The notes beneath the pieces are model-generated. The model made no database searches and was not told where the DNA came from. It worked only from the letters and a program-made list of their open reading frames with translations. From contig NZ_CP053069.1 of the NCBI RefSeq assembly GCF_013003965.1, positions 3,069,419 through 3,133,418 of the forward strand: a DNA stretch of 64,000 bases, written 5' to 3'. How positions within the stretch are numbered: the first letter of the stretch is position 1; the number at the start of each line of letters is the position of its first letter. This document shows positions 16,869 to 25,180 of the stretch, in pieces. The position numbers and the translations under genes are program-made. This DNA comes from Usitatibacter rugosus (lineage in GTDB: Bacteria; Pseudomonadota; Gammaproteobacteria; Burkholderiales; Usitatibacteraceae).

Positions 16869-17026
16869 TGCTGCGTAATGACGGGCAGGTGCGGCGATTT
16901 CACCAGGGGATCCGTGTCCACCAGGACGTAGACCGCCAGGCCGATGATCAACGCTGCCGCGATCGCTTCGAACGCGGGGTTCGAGACGATCCTGAAAATA
17001 GTCTTCTGCCAATTTTGTCCCAACAT
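16865..17026 (-). CDS. Small single-pass membrane protein (53 residues)
   Basis: Open frame from ATG 17026 to TGA 16865-16867: begins MLGQNWQKTIFRIVSN, has one hydrophobic helix (about residues 21-36, AIAAALIIGLAVYVLV) and a short polar tail ending HLPVITQH. It fills the gap between iorB and the hydrolase, is on the same strand, and its stop overlaps the only workable hydrolase start. AGGGAGC lies 11 bases before the ATG. I do not recognise a family; the coding call rests on context, the helix and the ribosome-binding site. Confidence 0.6.
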   Translation of the reverse strand: MLGQNWQKTIFRIVSNPAFEAIAAALIIGLAVYVLVDTDPLVKSPHLPVITQH

Positions 17027-17106
17027 GCCGGGTGCTCCCTTCTGCGTAGGACAGCGCCCGACAAGGCTGGTTCACGGGCACATCCGGCTTGTCCCTCATG
17101 CAACTT

Positions 17107-19266
17107 CTAGGCCCACTTCATGTTGGCGAGCGGAAGCACGCGCGCGCGCTTGCCCGTAAGCGCAGCTAACGCATTCGCGACGGCCGGTCCGATGGGCGGC
17201 GTACCCGGTTCGCCAACCCCCGAGACCTTCGTTCCCCCGGGCACCGTGAAGACCGACACCTGGGGCATGTCGCTCAGGCGCAGGACGCGATAGTCGTGGA
17301 AGTTGGATTGCTGCACGCCGCCGTCCTTCAGCGTGAGCTCGCTGTAGAGCACCGCGCCGAGGCCGTAGGCGATCGCGCTTTGCACCTGCGCCTCCACCGT
17401 CATGGGATTCACGACCGGCCCGCAGTCGATCGCGGCCGTCACGCGATGCACCTTGGGCGCACCGTTCTCGAGCGATACCTCGGCCACCTGCGCGCAGATG
17501 GTGCCGAAGGACTCGACGATCGCGACACCGCGAGCGCGCCCCGCGGGCAACGGCGAGCCCCAGCCGGCCTTCTCGGCGGCGAGGTCGAGGACCTTCACGA
17601 AGCGCGGATCCTTGGCGAGCAGCTTGCGGCGGAATGCGACCGGGTCCTGCTTCGAAGCGGCGGCGATCTCGTCGATGAGCGTTTCCATCACGAAGCCGGT
17701 GTGCGTGTGGCCTACCGAGCGCCACCAGAGCGGCGGCACCGGGAGACCGACGCTGCGCAGCGTGACGGCGAGGTTGGGAATGTCGTACTTCGTATCGGGC
17801 ACGCCCTCGACCGAGGTGCCGTCGACGCCGTCCTTCACCGCGAACGCCTCGAACGGCGTGCCCGTGAGGATGGATTGGCCGACGACCACGTGGTTCCAGC
17901 CGACGATGTTGCCCTGCGCATCGAGGCCGATGTCGGCCCGGTGCACGTACATCGGCCGGTAGTAGCCGCCGCGGATGTCGTCTTCGCGCGACCACACGAG
18001 CTTCACCGGCACCTGCGCGCCCTTCGCGATCTCGCACGCGTCGATGATCCAGTCGGAGTTCGGGTTCGCGCGCCGGCCGAAGCCGCCGCCCGCGGTGAGC
18101 GTGTTCACCTTCACCTGCTCGGGCTTGAAGCCGAACACTTTCGCGGCCGCGGCCTGGTCGACCCCGGGCATCTGCGTGCCCGCCCAGATCTCGGCGCCAT
18201 CCGCACGCAGCTCCACCGTGCAGTTGAGCGGCTCCATCGCCGCATGCGCGAGGAACGGGAATTCGTATTCGGCGCTGATCGTGCGGACCGCGCCCTTGAT
18301 CGCTTCGGGGTTGTCGGCTTTCTTCGCGACGGCGCCGCCCGGCTTGCCCGCGAGATCGCGATAGTCCGCGCGCAGCCTCTCGGTGGAGAGCGTGGACGCG
18401 GTCCTGGGAATGTCCCATTCCACCTCGAGCACGTCGCGTCCCGATTTCGCCGCCCAGTAGCCCTTGCCCACGACGGCGACGCCGCTGGCGATCTCGATCA
18501 CGTGCGTCACGCCCGAGACGGCCTTCACTTTGTCCACGTTGAAGGACTTCACCTGCGCGCCGAACACCGGCGGATGCATCACCACGGCCGTGTGCAGGTT
18601 CGGGCGCTTCACGTCGATGCCGAAGACCGCCTTGCCGTCCACCTTGTCGGGAGCGTCGAGGCGGCGCGTGGGCTTGCCGATGAGCTTCCAGTCCTTGGGG
18701 TCCTTCAGCTTCACGTCCTGCGGGATCGGCAGCTTCATCGCCGCGTCGGCGAGCGAGCCGAAGCTCGCCTTCTTGCCGCCGGGGCCGGTCACGAACCCCT
18801 TGTCGGCCTTCAGCTCCTCGGGCTTCAGCTTCCACTGCGTAGCGGCCGCCTGGATGAGCATCGTGCGGGCCTGCGCGCCGACGAGCCGAAGCTGGTCGAA
18901 CGAGTTGGCCACCGACGAGGAGCCGCCGGTGCCCTGCATGCCGCCCCAGAAGATGTTGCCGTACACCGGATCGGCGGGTGCCAACTCCGCCTTCACCTTG
19001 GTCCAGTCGCACTCGAGCTCCTCGCAGATCAGCATCGGGAGGCTCGTCTGCACGCCCTGGCCGAACTCGAGGTGCTTCACGATCACGGTGACGGTGTTGT
19101 CCTTGCCGATGCGCAGGAACGCGTTCGGCGGATAGACCATCTTCGGAGCCTGCGCATACGCACGGCCGCCCATCGGCAGGTAGAAGGCGATCACCAGCGC
19201 GCCCGAAAGCGCCCCGGAGGACTGCAGGAATTTGCGGCGCGAGGCGTTCTTCACGGAAGTCGTCAT
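17107..19266 (-). CDS. iorB: Molybdenum hydroxylase large subunit, isoquinoline 1-oxidoreductase beta type
   Basis: 719 residues from ATG 19266. The N-terminus has a twin-arginine-like signal (ASRRKFLQSSGALSGAL, residues 8-24), typical of IorB-type subunits that act in the periplasm. The rest is a xanthine-oxidase-family molybdopterin-binding chain: GGMQGTGGSSSVANSFDQ near 108-125, LTAGGGFGRRANPN near 380-393, and the C-terminal GVGEPGTPPIGPAVANAL near 688-705 that holds the active-site glutamate. It hydroxylates an aromatic or aldehyde substrate with water as oxygen donor; the actual substrate cannot be read from sequence. It follows iorA by eight bases. Confidence 0.93.
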   Translation of the reverse strand: MTTSVKNASRRKFLQSSGALSGALVIAFYLPMGGRAYAQAPKMVYPPNAFLRIGKDNTVTVIVKHLEFGQGVQTSLPMLICEELECDWTKVKAELAPADPVYGNIFWGGMQGTGGSSSVANSFDQLRLVGAQARTMLIQAAATQWKLKPEELKADKGFVTGPGGKKASFGSLADAAMKLPIPQDVKLKDPKDWKLIGKPTRRLDAPDKVDGKAVFGIDVKRPNLHTAVVMHPPVFGAQVKSFNVDKVKAVSGVTHVIEIASGVAVVGKGYWAAKSGRDVLEVEWDIPRTASTLSTERLRADYRDLAGKPGGAVAKKADNPEAIKGAVRTISAEYEFPFLAHAAMEPLNCTVELRADGAEIWAGTQMPGVDQAAAAKVFGFKPEQVKVNTLTAGGGFGRRANPNSDWIIDACEIAKGAQVPVKLVWSREDDIRGGYYRPMYVHRADIGLDAQGNIVGWNHVVVGQSILTGTPFEAFAVKDGVDGTSVEGVPDTKYDIPNLAVTLRSVGLPVPPLWWRSVGHTHTGFVMETLIDEIAAASKQDPVAFRRKLLAKDPRFVKVLDLAAEKAGWGSPLPAGRARGVAIVESFGTICAQVAEVSLENGAPKVHRVTAAIDCGPVVNPMTVEAQVQSAIAYGLGAVLYSELTLKDGGVQQSNFHDYRVLRLSDMPQVSVFTVPGGTKVSGVGEPGTPPIGPAVANALAALTGKRARVLPLANMKWA

Positions 19267-19274
19267 GGCGGGCC

Positions 19275-19742
19275 TCACTTCTTCGCCGGCAGCGCCGCGG
19301 CCGCGGTCTTCACCGCCTCGCGAATGCGCTGGTAGGTGCCGCAGCGGCAGAGGTTGCCGTCCATCGCCGCGTCGATGTCGGCGTCGCTGGGCTTGGGGTT
19401 CTTCGCGAGCAGCGCGGTGGCCGACATGATCTGGCCCGGCTGGCAGTAGCCGCACTGCACGACGTCCTTGTCGAGCCACGCGGCGCGAACGGCCTTCGTG
19501 ACCGGCGTGTCCGGCAGGCCCTCGATGGTGTTGATGCGCTTCCCGGCAACCGCGGAGGCCGGCGTGATGCACGAGCGCGTGGCCTCGCCATTCACGTGGA
19601 CCGTGCAGGCCCCGCACTGCGCCATGCCGCAGCCGAACTTGGTGCCCGTGAGGCCGATCGAATCGCGGATCACCCACAGCAGCGGGGTGTCGGGGGAGGC
19701 GTTGAACTGGACGGGGTCGCCGTTGACGAAAAACTTGATCAT
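19275..19742 (-). CDS. iorA: [2Fe-2S] subunit of molybdenum hydroxylase, isoquinoline 1-oxidoreductase alpha type
   Basis: 155 residues from ATG 19742, chosen because GGAG stands seven bases upstream; an earlier in-frame start at 19769 is less likely. Two iron-sulfur clusters are coded: a plant-ferredoxin type ([21 protein letters not shown] pattern starting near residue 38, all four Cys present) and the helical type (CGYCQPGQI near 93 and CRCGTY near 131). It passes electrons from the molybdenum centre of IorB to an acceptor, usually a membrane cytochrome c; no such cytochrome is adjacent. Confidence 0.95.
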   Translation of the reverse strand: MIKFFVNGDPVQFNASPDTPLLWVIRDSIGLTGTKFGCGMAQCGACTVHVNGEATRSCITPASAVAGKRINTIEGLPDTPVTKAVRAAWLDKDVVQCGYCQPGQIMSATALLAKNPKPSDADIDAAMDGNLCRCGTYQRIREAVKTAAAALPAKK

Positions 19743-19811
19743 GATGGCTCCGGGAATCGCGTGGCTCATTCGGGGAACCGTGAACTATAAGCTATCATTC
19801 GCTCCCGCTCG

Positions 19812-20279
19812 ATGACCGTACGTTTCATGCCGGAAAAGCGCCGCAAGGACCAGATGTTCCCCACGCCGGACGAGGCCGAAGCCGCGTTCTACGACGCCTT
19901 CGAGCGCTCCGACGTCTCCGCGATGATGGCCGTCTGGGCAGCCGACGACGACATCGTCTGCGTCCATCCCCAGGGCCCGCGCCTCGTGGGCTTCGAAGCG
20001 ATTCGCGAGAGCTGGATGCAGATCTTCGCGTCGGGCACGGCGATCCGCATCCGCACCACCGACGCCCGCCGCTACATGGGCTCCACGATGGCCGTGCATG
20101 CCGTGGTCGAGATGCTCTCCGCGCCCGGGGAGCAAGGCGCTTCCGCGCCCGTGTGCGCGACGAATGTCTACGTGCTCACGGAAAATGGCTGGCGGATGAC
20201 GGTTCATCACGCCTCGCCGGCCGGCGAAGCTCCCCAGGCCGTCCGCGACGTCCCTACCGAAACGCACACGTTGCACTAG
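19812..20279 (+). CDS. Nuclear transport factor 2 / SnoaL-like protein
   Basis: 155 residues. The SnoaL-like cone fold is recognisable: AEAAFYDAFERSDVSAMMAVWAADDD near 21-46, GPRLVGFEAIRESWMQIF near 56-73 and the strand-rich second half with VVEML and NVYVLTENGWRMTVHHAS. No signal peptide. Function of such stand-alone proteins is usually unknown. The start is uncertain: ATG 19812 has a weak ribosome-binding site, and ATG 19854, preceded by AAGGA, would remove 14 residues before the fold begins. It is divergent from iorA, with TATAAG and TATCAT in the 69-base gap. Confidence 0.8.
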   Translation: MTVRFMPEKRRKDQMFPTPDEAEAAFYDAFERSDVSAMMAVWAADDDIVCVHPQGPRLVGFEAIRESWMQIFASGTAIRIRTTDARRYMGSTMAVHAVVEMLSAPGEQGASAPVCATNVYVLTENGWRMTVHHASPAGEAPQAVRDVPTETHTLH

Positions 20280-20307
20280 CCGCTGCGCGGGTTACTGCAA
20301 GGCGTTG

Positions 20308-20407
20308 TCCACGGATAAACACGGATAAACACTGATGGGCGTCTCGATGTGGGACCCTGCCGCAATGATCCGCGACTCATCCGTGTTTATCCGTGTTTAT
20401 CCGTGGA
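20308..20407. repeat. Inverted repeat made of ACGGATAAAC units
   Basis: Left arm 20308-20336 and right arm 20379-20407 are reverse complements over 29 bases with one mismatch. Each arm repeats the 10-base unit ACGGATAAAC. The right arm is coding: it encodes residues 5-14 of the downstream binding protein's leader. The structure parallels the ACGGAG inverted repeat at 4154-4312 in design but not in sequence. Confidence 0.9.
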
Positions 20408-22194
20408 TATTGCCTTTCGCCCTAGTCCTTTCGCTAGCGAGCGCGAAAGCAGCGGACGTCCGCAAGGTGGTGCGGTACGCATCGCCCAGCGCCGAGGCGA
20501 AGCTGGACCCGGTCGCCGAATCGGACGAAGCCTCCGGCGGCATCATGCAGGTGATCTTCGACCCGCTCCTCACCTACGACTTCCTCGCGCGCCCCGCGAA
20601 GCTGAAGCCCAACACGGCGGTCGCGCTGCCGGAGGTGACGGACGAGGGTGCCACGTACACGCTGCGCATCAAGCCCGGCATCTTTTTCACGCCCGACCCC
20701 GCCTTCGGCGGCAAACCTCGCGAGCTCACGGCCGAGGACTACGTCTTCTCCATCAAGCGCATGTTCGACCCCAAGGTGAGGAGCACGTGGCTCTTCCTGG
20801 TCGAAGGCAAGATCCGCGGCGGTGACGAGGCGATGAAGCGCGCCAAGGAAACCGGCCGCTTCGACTTCGACGCTCCGATGGAAGGCCTGCAGGCGCTCGA
20901 CCGCTACACCGTGCGCATCCGCCTCGTCACCGGCGACTACTCCTTCGCCTACGTGCTCGCGATGGTGCCCACCGGAGCGTTGGCCCGCGAGGTGGTCGAG
21001 CGATATTCCGAGGACGTCTCGGGCCACCCCATCGGCACCGGCCCGTTCCTGCTGCGGGAATGGGTGCGCGGCTCGCGCGTCGTGCTGGACGCGAACCCCA
21101 CTTATCGCGAGGACTACTTCGACGGCGAGCCCGGCCCGGATGAGGAAAGCCGCAAGGTCCACGCCGCGCTCCAGGGCAAGCGCCTTCCGCTCGTGGGGCG
21201 CATCGAGTTCTTCACGGTGGAGGAAGCGCAGCCGCGCTGGCTCGCGTTCCTGAACGGCGAGACCGACTACCTGCGGCCTTTCCCGCAGGAGTACGCGAGC
21301 TTCGCGATCCCCGGCGGCAAGGTGGCGCCCGCGCTCGCGAAGAAGGGCTACTACGCGGTGCCCGACGAGATCGCGTACACGACGTACACCACGCTCAACA
21401 CGCAGGAGAAGATCGGCGGCGTGCCCAACGCGCTCGGCGGATTCACGCCCGAACGGATCGCGCTGCGGCGAGCGATCGCGCACGCCTGGCGGATCGACGA
21501 GCAGGTGACGATCCTCGACAAGCACACCTCGAGGCGCGCGTACACGCCGCTGCCGCCCGCGGTCTCGGGCCACGACCCCCACTTCGTGAGCCCGACGCTG
21601 GAGTACAACCCCGCGAAGGCCAAGGCGCTGCTCGACATGTTCGGCTTCGTCGACCGCGACGGCGACGGCTACCGCGAGAACCCCGACGGCACGCCGCTCT
21701 CGTTCGACCACGCGTCGTACCCCACGCTGCGCGAGCGGCAGCGAAACGAGCTGTGGAAGAAGTCGATGGACGACATCGGCCTCCGCGTCACCTTCAACAC
21801 GGTGGAAAAGCTGCCGTCGCTTCGCAAGCTGGCGCAGCTGGGGCGGGTGCAATCGTTCAGCTACGGATGGATCGCGGACTTCCCGGACGGCGAGAATTTC
21901 CTGCAGCTGCTGTGGAAGGGCTCGATCAACCAGGTGAACTACGCCATGTTCGACCTTCCCGAGTACAACGCGCTGTACGAGAAGATGAAGCGCCTTCCCG
22001 ACGGCCCCGAGCGCAGCGCCCTCATGGCGAGGATGGTGAAGCTGATCCTCGTCTACGTCCCCTGGGTGGTGGAGACGTACAAGACCGAGACGATCCTGGT
22101 GCAGCCGTGGATCCTCAACTTCCGGAAGCACCCGTTCAACCACGAGCCGTGGAAGTACCTCGACGTCGACCTCGAACGCCGCGCCCGCGGTTAA
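20365..22194 (+). CDS. ABC transporter substrate-binding protein, peptide/nickel type (SBP_bac_5)
   Basis: 609 residues from ATG 20365; an ATG at 20335 in frame lies in the left repeat arm. The family binds peptides or other solutes in the periplasm for an ABC importer. Body motifs: YTLRIKPGIFFTPDPAF near 95-111, DYVFSIKRMFDP near 123, PIGTGPFLLREWVRG near 222 and the C-terminal WIADFPDGENFLQLLWKG. The signal peptide (about residues 1-30) is unusual because its first half, SSVFIRVYPW, is read from the inverted repeat, followed by ILPFALVLSLASAKA. No permease genes follow; gspC begins ten bases later, so it may be cotranscribed with the type II secretion genes. Confidence 0.9.
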   Translation: MIRDSSVFIRVYPWILPFALVLSLASAKAADVRKVVRYASPSAEAKLDPVAESDEASGGIMQVIFDPLLTYDFLARPAKLKPNTAVALPEVTDEGATYTLRIKPGIFFTPDPAFGGKPRELTAEDYVFSIKRMFDPKVRSTWLFLVEGKIRGGDEAMKRAKETGRFDFDAPMEGLQALDRYTVRIRLVTGDYSFAYVLAMVPTGALAREVVERYSEDVSGHPIGTGPFLLREWVRGSRVVLDANPTYREDYFDGEPGPDEESRKVHAALQGKRLPLVGRIEFFTVEEAQPRWLAFLNGETDYLRPFPQEYASFAIPGGKVAPALAKKGYYAVPDEIAYTTYTTLNTQEKIGGVPNALGGFTPERIALRRAIAHAWRIDEQVTILDKHTSRRAYTPLPPAVSGHDPHFVSPTLEYNPAKAKALLDMFGFVDRDGDGYRENPDGTPLSFDHASYPTLRERQRNELWKKSMDDIGLRVTFNTVEKLPSLRKLAQLGRVQSFSYGWIADFPDGENFLQLLWKGSINQVNYAMFDLPEYNALYEKMKRLPDGPERSALMARMVKLILVYVPWVVETYKTETILVQPWILNFRKHPFNHEPWKYLDVDLERRARG

Positions 22195-22203
22195 CATGAC
22201 GGC

Positions 22204-23019
22204 ATGGCCGCGGCACCCCAACTGACTTCACCCGCATCGCGCGCCGGCACGTTCGTCGTGGCGGCACTCGTGCTCGTGCTCGCGTGGCAGCTCGCCCACT
22301 GGACCTGGGTCTTCCTCGCCCCCTCGCCCACCGTGTCGGCTCCGGCTACCGAGGGCACCGCGGATCTCGCGGTCGCTGCCCGCCTCTTCGGAGGCACCGC
22401 ATCCGGAACGACCGTCGCCACGGCGGCCACCTCGAGCCTGAGGCTGAAGGGCGTCGTGGCGCCCACGCCCGGCACCGCGGCCTCGGCCATCTTCAACACC
22501 GGAGCCGCGCGCGACCTCTCGGTCTACATCGGCAACGACGTCATGCCGGGCGTGAAGCTCGTGGAAGTCCTGCCCGATGCCGTGGTGGTCTCGCGCGCCG
22601 GGCTTCGCGAGCGGATCGAGCTGGAAACGCGCAAGACCGCGCCCAAGGGCGGCGCGACCAAGCTCGCCGCCGGCACGCCGCAGTTCCGCCTCAACGTCAC
22701 GTCGGCGGGCAACAGCTTCGCCATCTCGCGCAAGGAATTGGACGAGACCCTGCGCGACCCGGGCCAGCTGAACCTGCTCGGCCGCATCTCGCCCAACAGC
22801 TCCGGCGGCGTGAGGATGGAGGCGGCGCCTCCCGGAAGCCTCGCCGCCAAGCTGGGCCTCCAGCCCGGCGACGTGATCAAGCGAGTGAACGGCCAGACCG
22901 TCCTTTCGCCCGGGGACCTGGCCGGCCTCTACTCCAAGTTCGCCACCACCTCGACCATCCAGGCCGACGTCCAGCGGGGGTCGGCCACGGTCCAGCTGAC
23001 CTACGCGATAAACCCGTGA
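22204..23019 (+). CDS. gspC: Type II secretion system protein GspC
   Basis: 271 residues. An inner-membrane anchor (about 15-38, FVVAALVLVLAWQLAHW) is followed by the homology region (about 55-130, LAVAARLFGGT and LRLKGVVAPTPGTAASAIF) that contacts the secretin, then a C-terminal PDZ domain (about 190-271, GRISPNSSGGVRMEAAPPGS and GLQPGDVIKRVNGQ). It links the inner-membrane platform to GspD and may select substrates. First gene of a continuous gspC-N set; the gap to gspD is 48 bases. Confidence 0.95.
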   Translation: MAAAPQLTSPASRAGTFVVAALVLVLAWQLAHWTWVFLAPSPTVSAPATEGTADLAVAARLFGGTASGTTVATAATSSLRLKGVVAPTPGTAASAIFNTGAARDLSVYIGNDVMPGVKLVEVLPDAVVVSRAGLRERIELETRKTAPKGGATKLAAGTPQFRLNVTSAGNSFAISRKELDETLRDPGQLNLLGRISPNSSGGVRMEAAPPGSLAAKLGLQPGDVIKRVNGQTVLSPGDLAGLYSKFATTSTIQADVQRGSATVQLTYAINP

Positions 23020-23067
23020 AGTTGCCCTGTCACAACCCCCTGTCATAATTCTGGGTTTGGGCGCAAA

Positions 23068-25179
23068 ATGCCCGATAAATCAAAGAGGAAGCCCCAAAAC
23101 GTGACACGGTTTCTAAGTTGGTCTGCCGCACTCCTCGCGGCCCTCGCGCTCAACGTTTCGGCCCAGGCCCCGCAGCCCGCCACGCCGGCCGCCGATGAGC
23201 GGATCACGCTGAATTTCGTCAACGCCGACATCCAGTCGGTGATCAAGACCATCAGCCAGCACACCGGCAAGAATTTCATCCTCGATCCGCGCGTGCAGGG
23301 CACGGTGAACATCGTGTCCGACCGGCCGGTGCCGAAGGACATGCTCTACCAGATGCTGCTCTCCGCGCTGCGCGTGCAAGGCTTCGCCGCGGTGGAGGAA
23401 GGCGGCTTCGTGAAGATCGTCCCCGAATCGGAAGCGAAGACGAGCGGCGGGCCCACGGGTGAAGCCGCCACGCGCATCCCCGGCGACCGGATCGTCACGC
23501 AGGTCTTCCTGCTGCAGAACGAATCGGCCGTGCAGCTGGTACCCGTGCTGCGCCCGCTGGTGACGGCCAACAACTTCATCGCCGCCTACCCGAACAACAA
23601 CGCGATCGTCATTACCGACTACGCGGAGAACGTGCGCCGGATCGAACGCATCATCCGCTCGATCGACCTGCCCTCGGGCGCGGACGTGCAGATCATCAAG
23701 CTGCAGAACGCTTCGGCCGTGGACATCGGGCAGATGCTGCAGCGCGTGGTGCCCGAGACGGTGGCGCCCGCCAACGCCCCGGGCGCGCAGCCGAAAGCGG
23801 CCGTGGCCATCGATCCGCGCACCAACAGCCTGGTCGTGCGCGCCGACAACCCGAACCTCATGAACCGCATCAAGACCCTCGCCCTCGGCCTCGACACGCC
23901 GGCAGCGGGCAGCGGCAACATCTACGTCGTGTTCCTGCGCAATGCCGAGGCGGTGCGCATCGCCGACACGCTGCGTGGCCTGCTCTCCGGCAACGAGACC
24001 TCGCGCAGCACGACCACGCAGACCACGCCCACCGGCAATACGGCGACGCAAACGACCGCCACTTCCACCCTCGGCAGCAGCCCCGGCACCAGCGGCGCCT
24101 CGCCGCTCTCCGGGGCCGCGCCCAGCTCGATCATCCAGGCCTACCCGCCGACCAACTCGATCATCATCACCGCGCCGGAGCCTGTGTATCGGGCGCTCCG
24201 CCAGGTGATCGACAGCCTCGACCAGCGCCGCGCGCAGGTCTACGTCGAAGCGTTGATCGTCGAGATCTCCACCGGCCTCGCCCAGGAATTCGGCGTGCAG
24301 TGGCAGGGTGCCGGCGACGTCGGCAGCCGCACGGGCTTCGCGGGCACCAACTTCAACACCGGCATCGCAGGGGGCCTGGGCACCAACATCGTCGGCGCCG
24401 CGTCGAACTTCCCCGCCTCGCTGGGCCAGGGCCTGAACCTCGGCATCATCGACGGAACGCTGCGGATCCCCGGCACCAACATCGAGGTGCTGAACCTCCA
24501 GGTGCTGGCGCGCGCGCTCGAAGGCACCTCCGGCGCCAACGTGCTCTCCACGCCCAACGTGCTCACGCTCGACAACGAAGAAGCGAAGATCACCGTCGGC
24601 CAGAACGTGCCGTTCATCACCGGCAGCTACCAGACCGCGAGCCAGGGCTCGGCGGCAAACCCATTCCAGACCATCGAGCGGAAGGACATCGGCATCCAGC
24701 TCAAGGTCACGCCGCAGGTTTCGGAAGCCGGTGCGGTGAAGCTCAAGATCTTCCAGGAAGTCTCGAGCATCACGCGCGACAAGGCGCTGGTGCAGTCCGC
24801 GGACATCATCACCAACAAGCGCTCGCTCGAATCCACGGTGCTCGTGGACGCGGGCCAGATCGTGGTCCTCGGCGGCCTGATCCAGGACGACCAGCAAGCC
24901 ACCATCGACAAGGTGCCGCTGCTGGGCGACATCCCCTGGATCGGCTCGCTCTTCAAGTACGAGTCGAGGAACCGCAAGCGCACCAACCTCATGGTCTTCC
25001 TGCGCCCCGTGATCCTGAAGGACGACAAGGCCGCCGCGTCGATCACCGCCGACCGCTACGAATACATCCGCGGCCTGCAGGGCGACATGAAGCTGCCGTG
25101 GAACGTGCTGCTGCCGGCCGAGTCCGCCAAGGTCCTTCCGCCGCTGGAAGAACAGAAGAGCCAGATTCTCGGAAAATAG
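23068..25179 (+). CDS. gspD: Type II secretion system secretin GspD
   Basis: 703 residues with a signal peptide (hydrophobic segment about 16-32, cut near AQA). N0-N3 periplasmic domains follow: LNFVNADIQSVIKTISQHTG (about 48-67), then repeated N-domain units including VFLLQNESAVQLVPVLRPL, a Thr/Ser/Gly-rich linker inside N3 (about 310-350), and the secretin beta barrel with VLSTPNVLTLDNEEAKITVG (about 492-511) and VPLLGDIPWIGSLFK (about 617-631). It forms the outer-membrane exit channel. No pilotin gene is recognisable nearby. Confidence 0.97.
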   Translation: MPDKSKRKPQNVTRFLSWSAALLAALALNVSAQAPQPATPAADERITLNFVNADIQSVIKTISQHTGKNFILDPRVQGTVNIVSDRPVPKDMLYQMLLSALRVQGFAAVEEGGFVKIVPESEAKTSGGPTGEAATRIPGDRIVTQVFLLQNESAVQLVPVLRPLVTANNFIAAYPNNNAIVITDYAENVRRIERIIRSIDLPSGADVQIIKLQNASAVDIGQMLQRVVPETVAPANAPGAQPKAAVAIDPRTNSLVVRADNPNLMNRIKTLALGLDTPAAGSGNIYVVFLRNAEAVRIADTLRGLLSGNETSRSTTTQTTPTGNTATQTTATSTLGSSPGTSGASPLSGAAPSSIIQAYPPTNSIIITAPEPVYRALRQVIDSLDQRRAQVYVEALIVEISTGLAQEFGVQWQGAGDVGSRTGFAGTNFNTGIAGGLGTNIVGAASNFPASLGQGLNLGIIDGTLRIPGTNIEVLNLQVLARALEGTSGANVLSTPNVLTLDNEEAKITVGQNVPFITGSYQTASQGSAANPFQTIERKDIGIQLKVTPQVSEAGAVKLKIFQEVSSITRDKALVQSADIITNKRSLESTVLVDAGQIVVLGGLIQDDQQATIDKVPLLGDIPWIGSLFKYESRNRKRTNLMVFLRPVILKDDKAAASITADRYEYIRGLQGDMKLPWNVLLPAESAKVLPPLEEQKSQILGK

Positions 25180-25180
25180 G

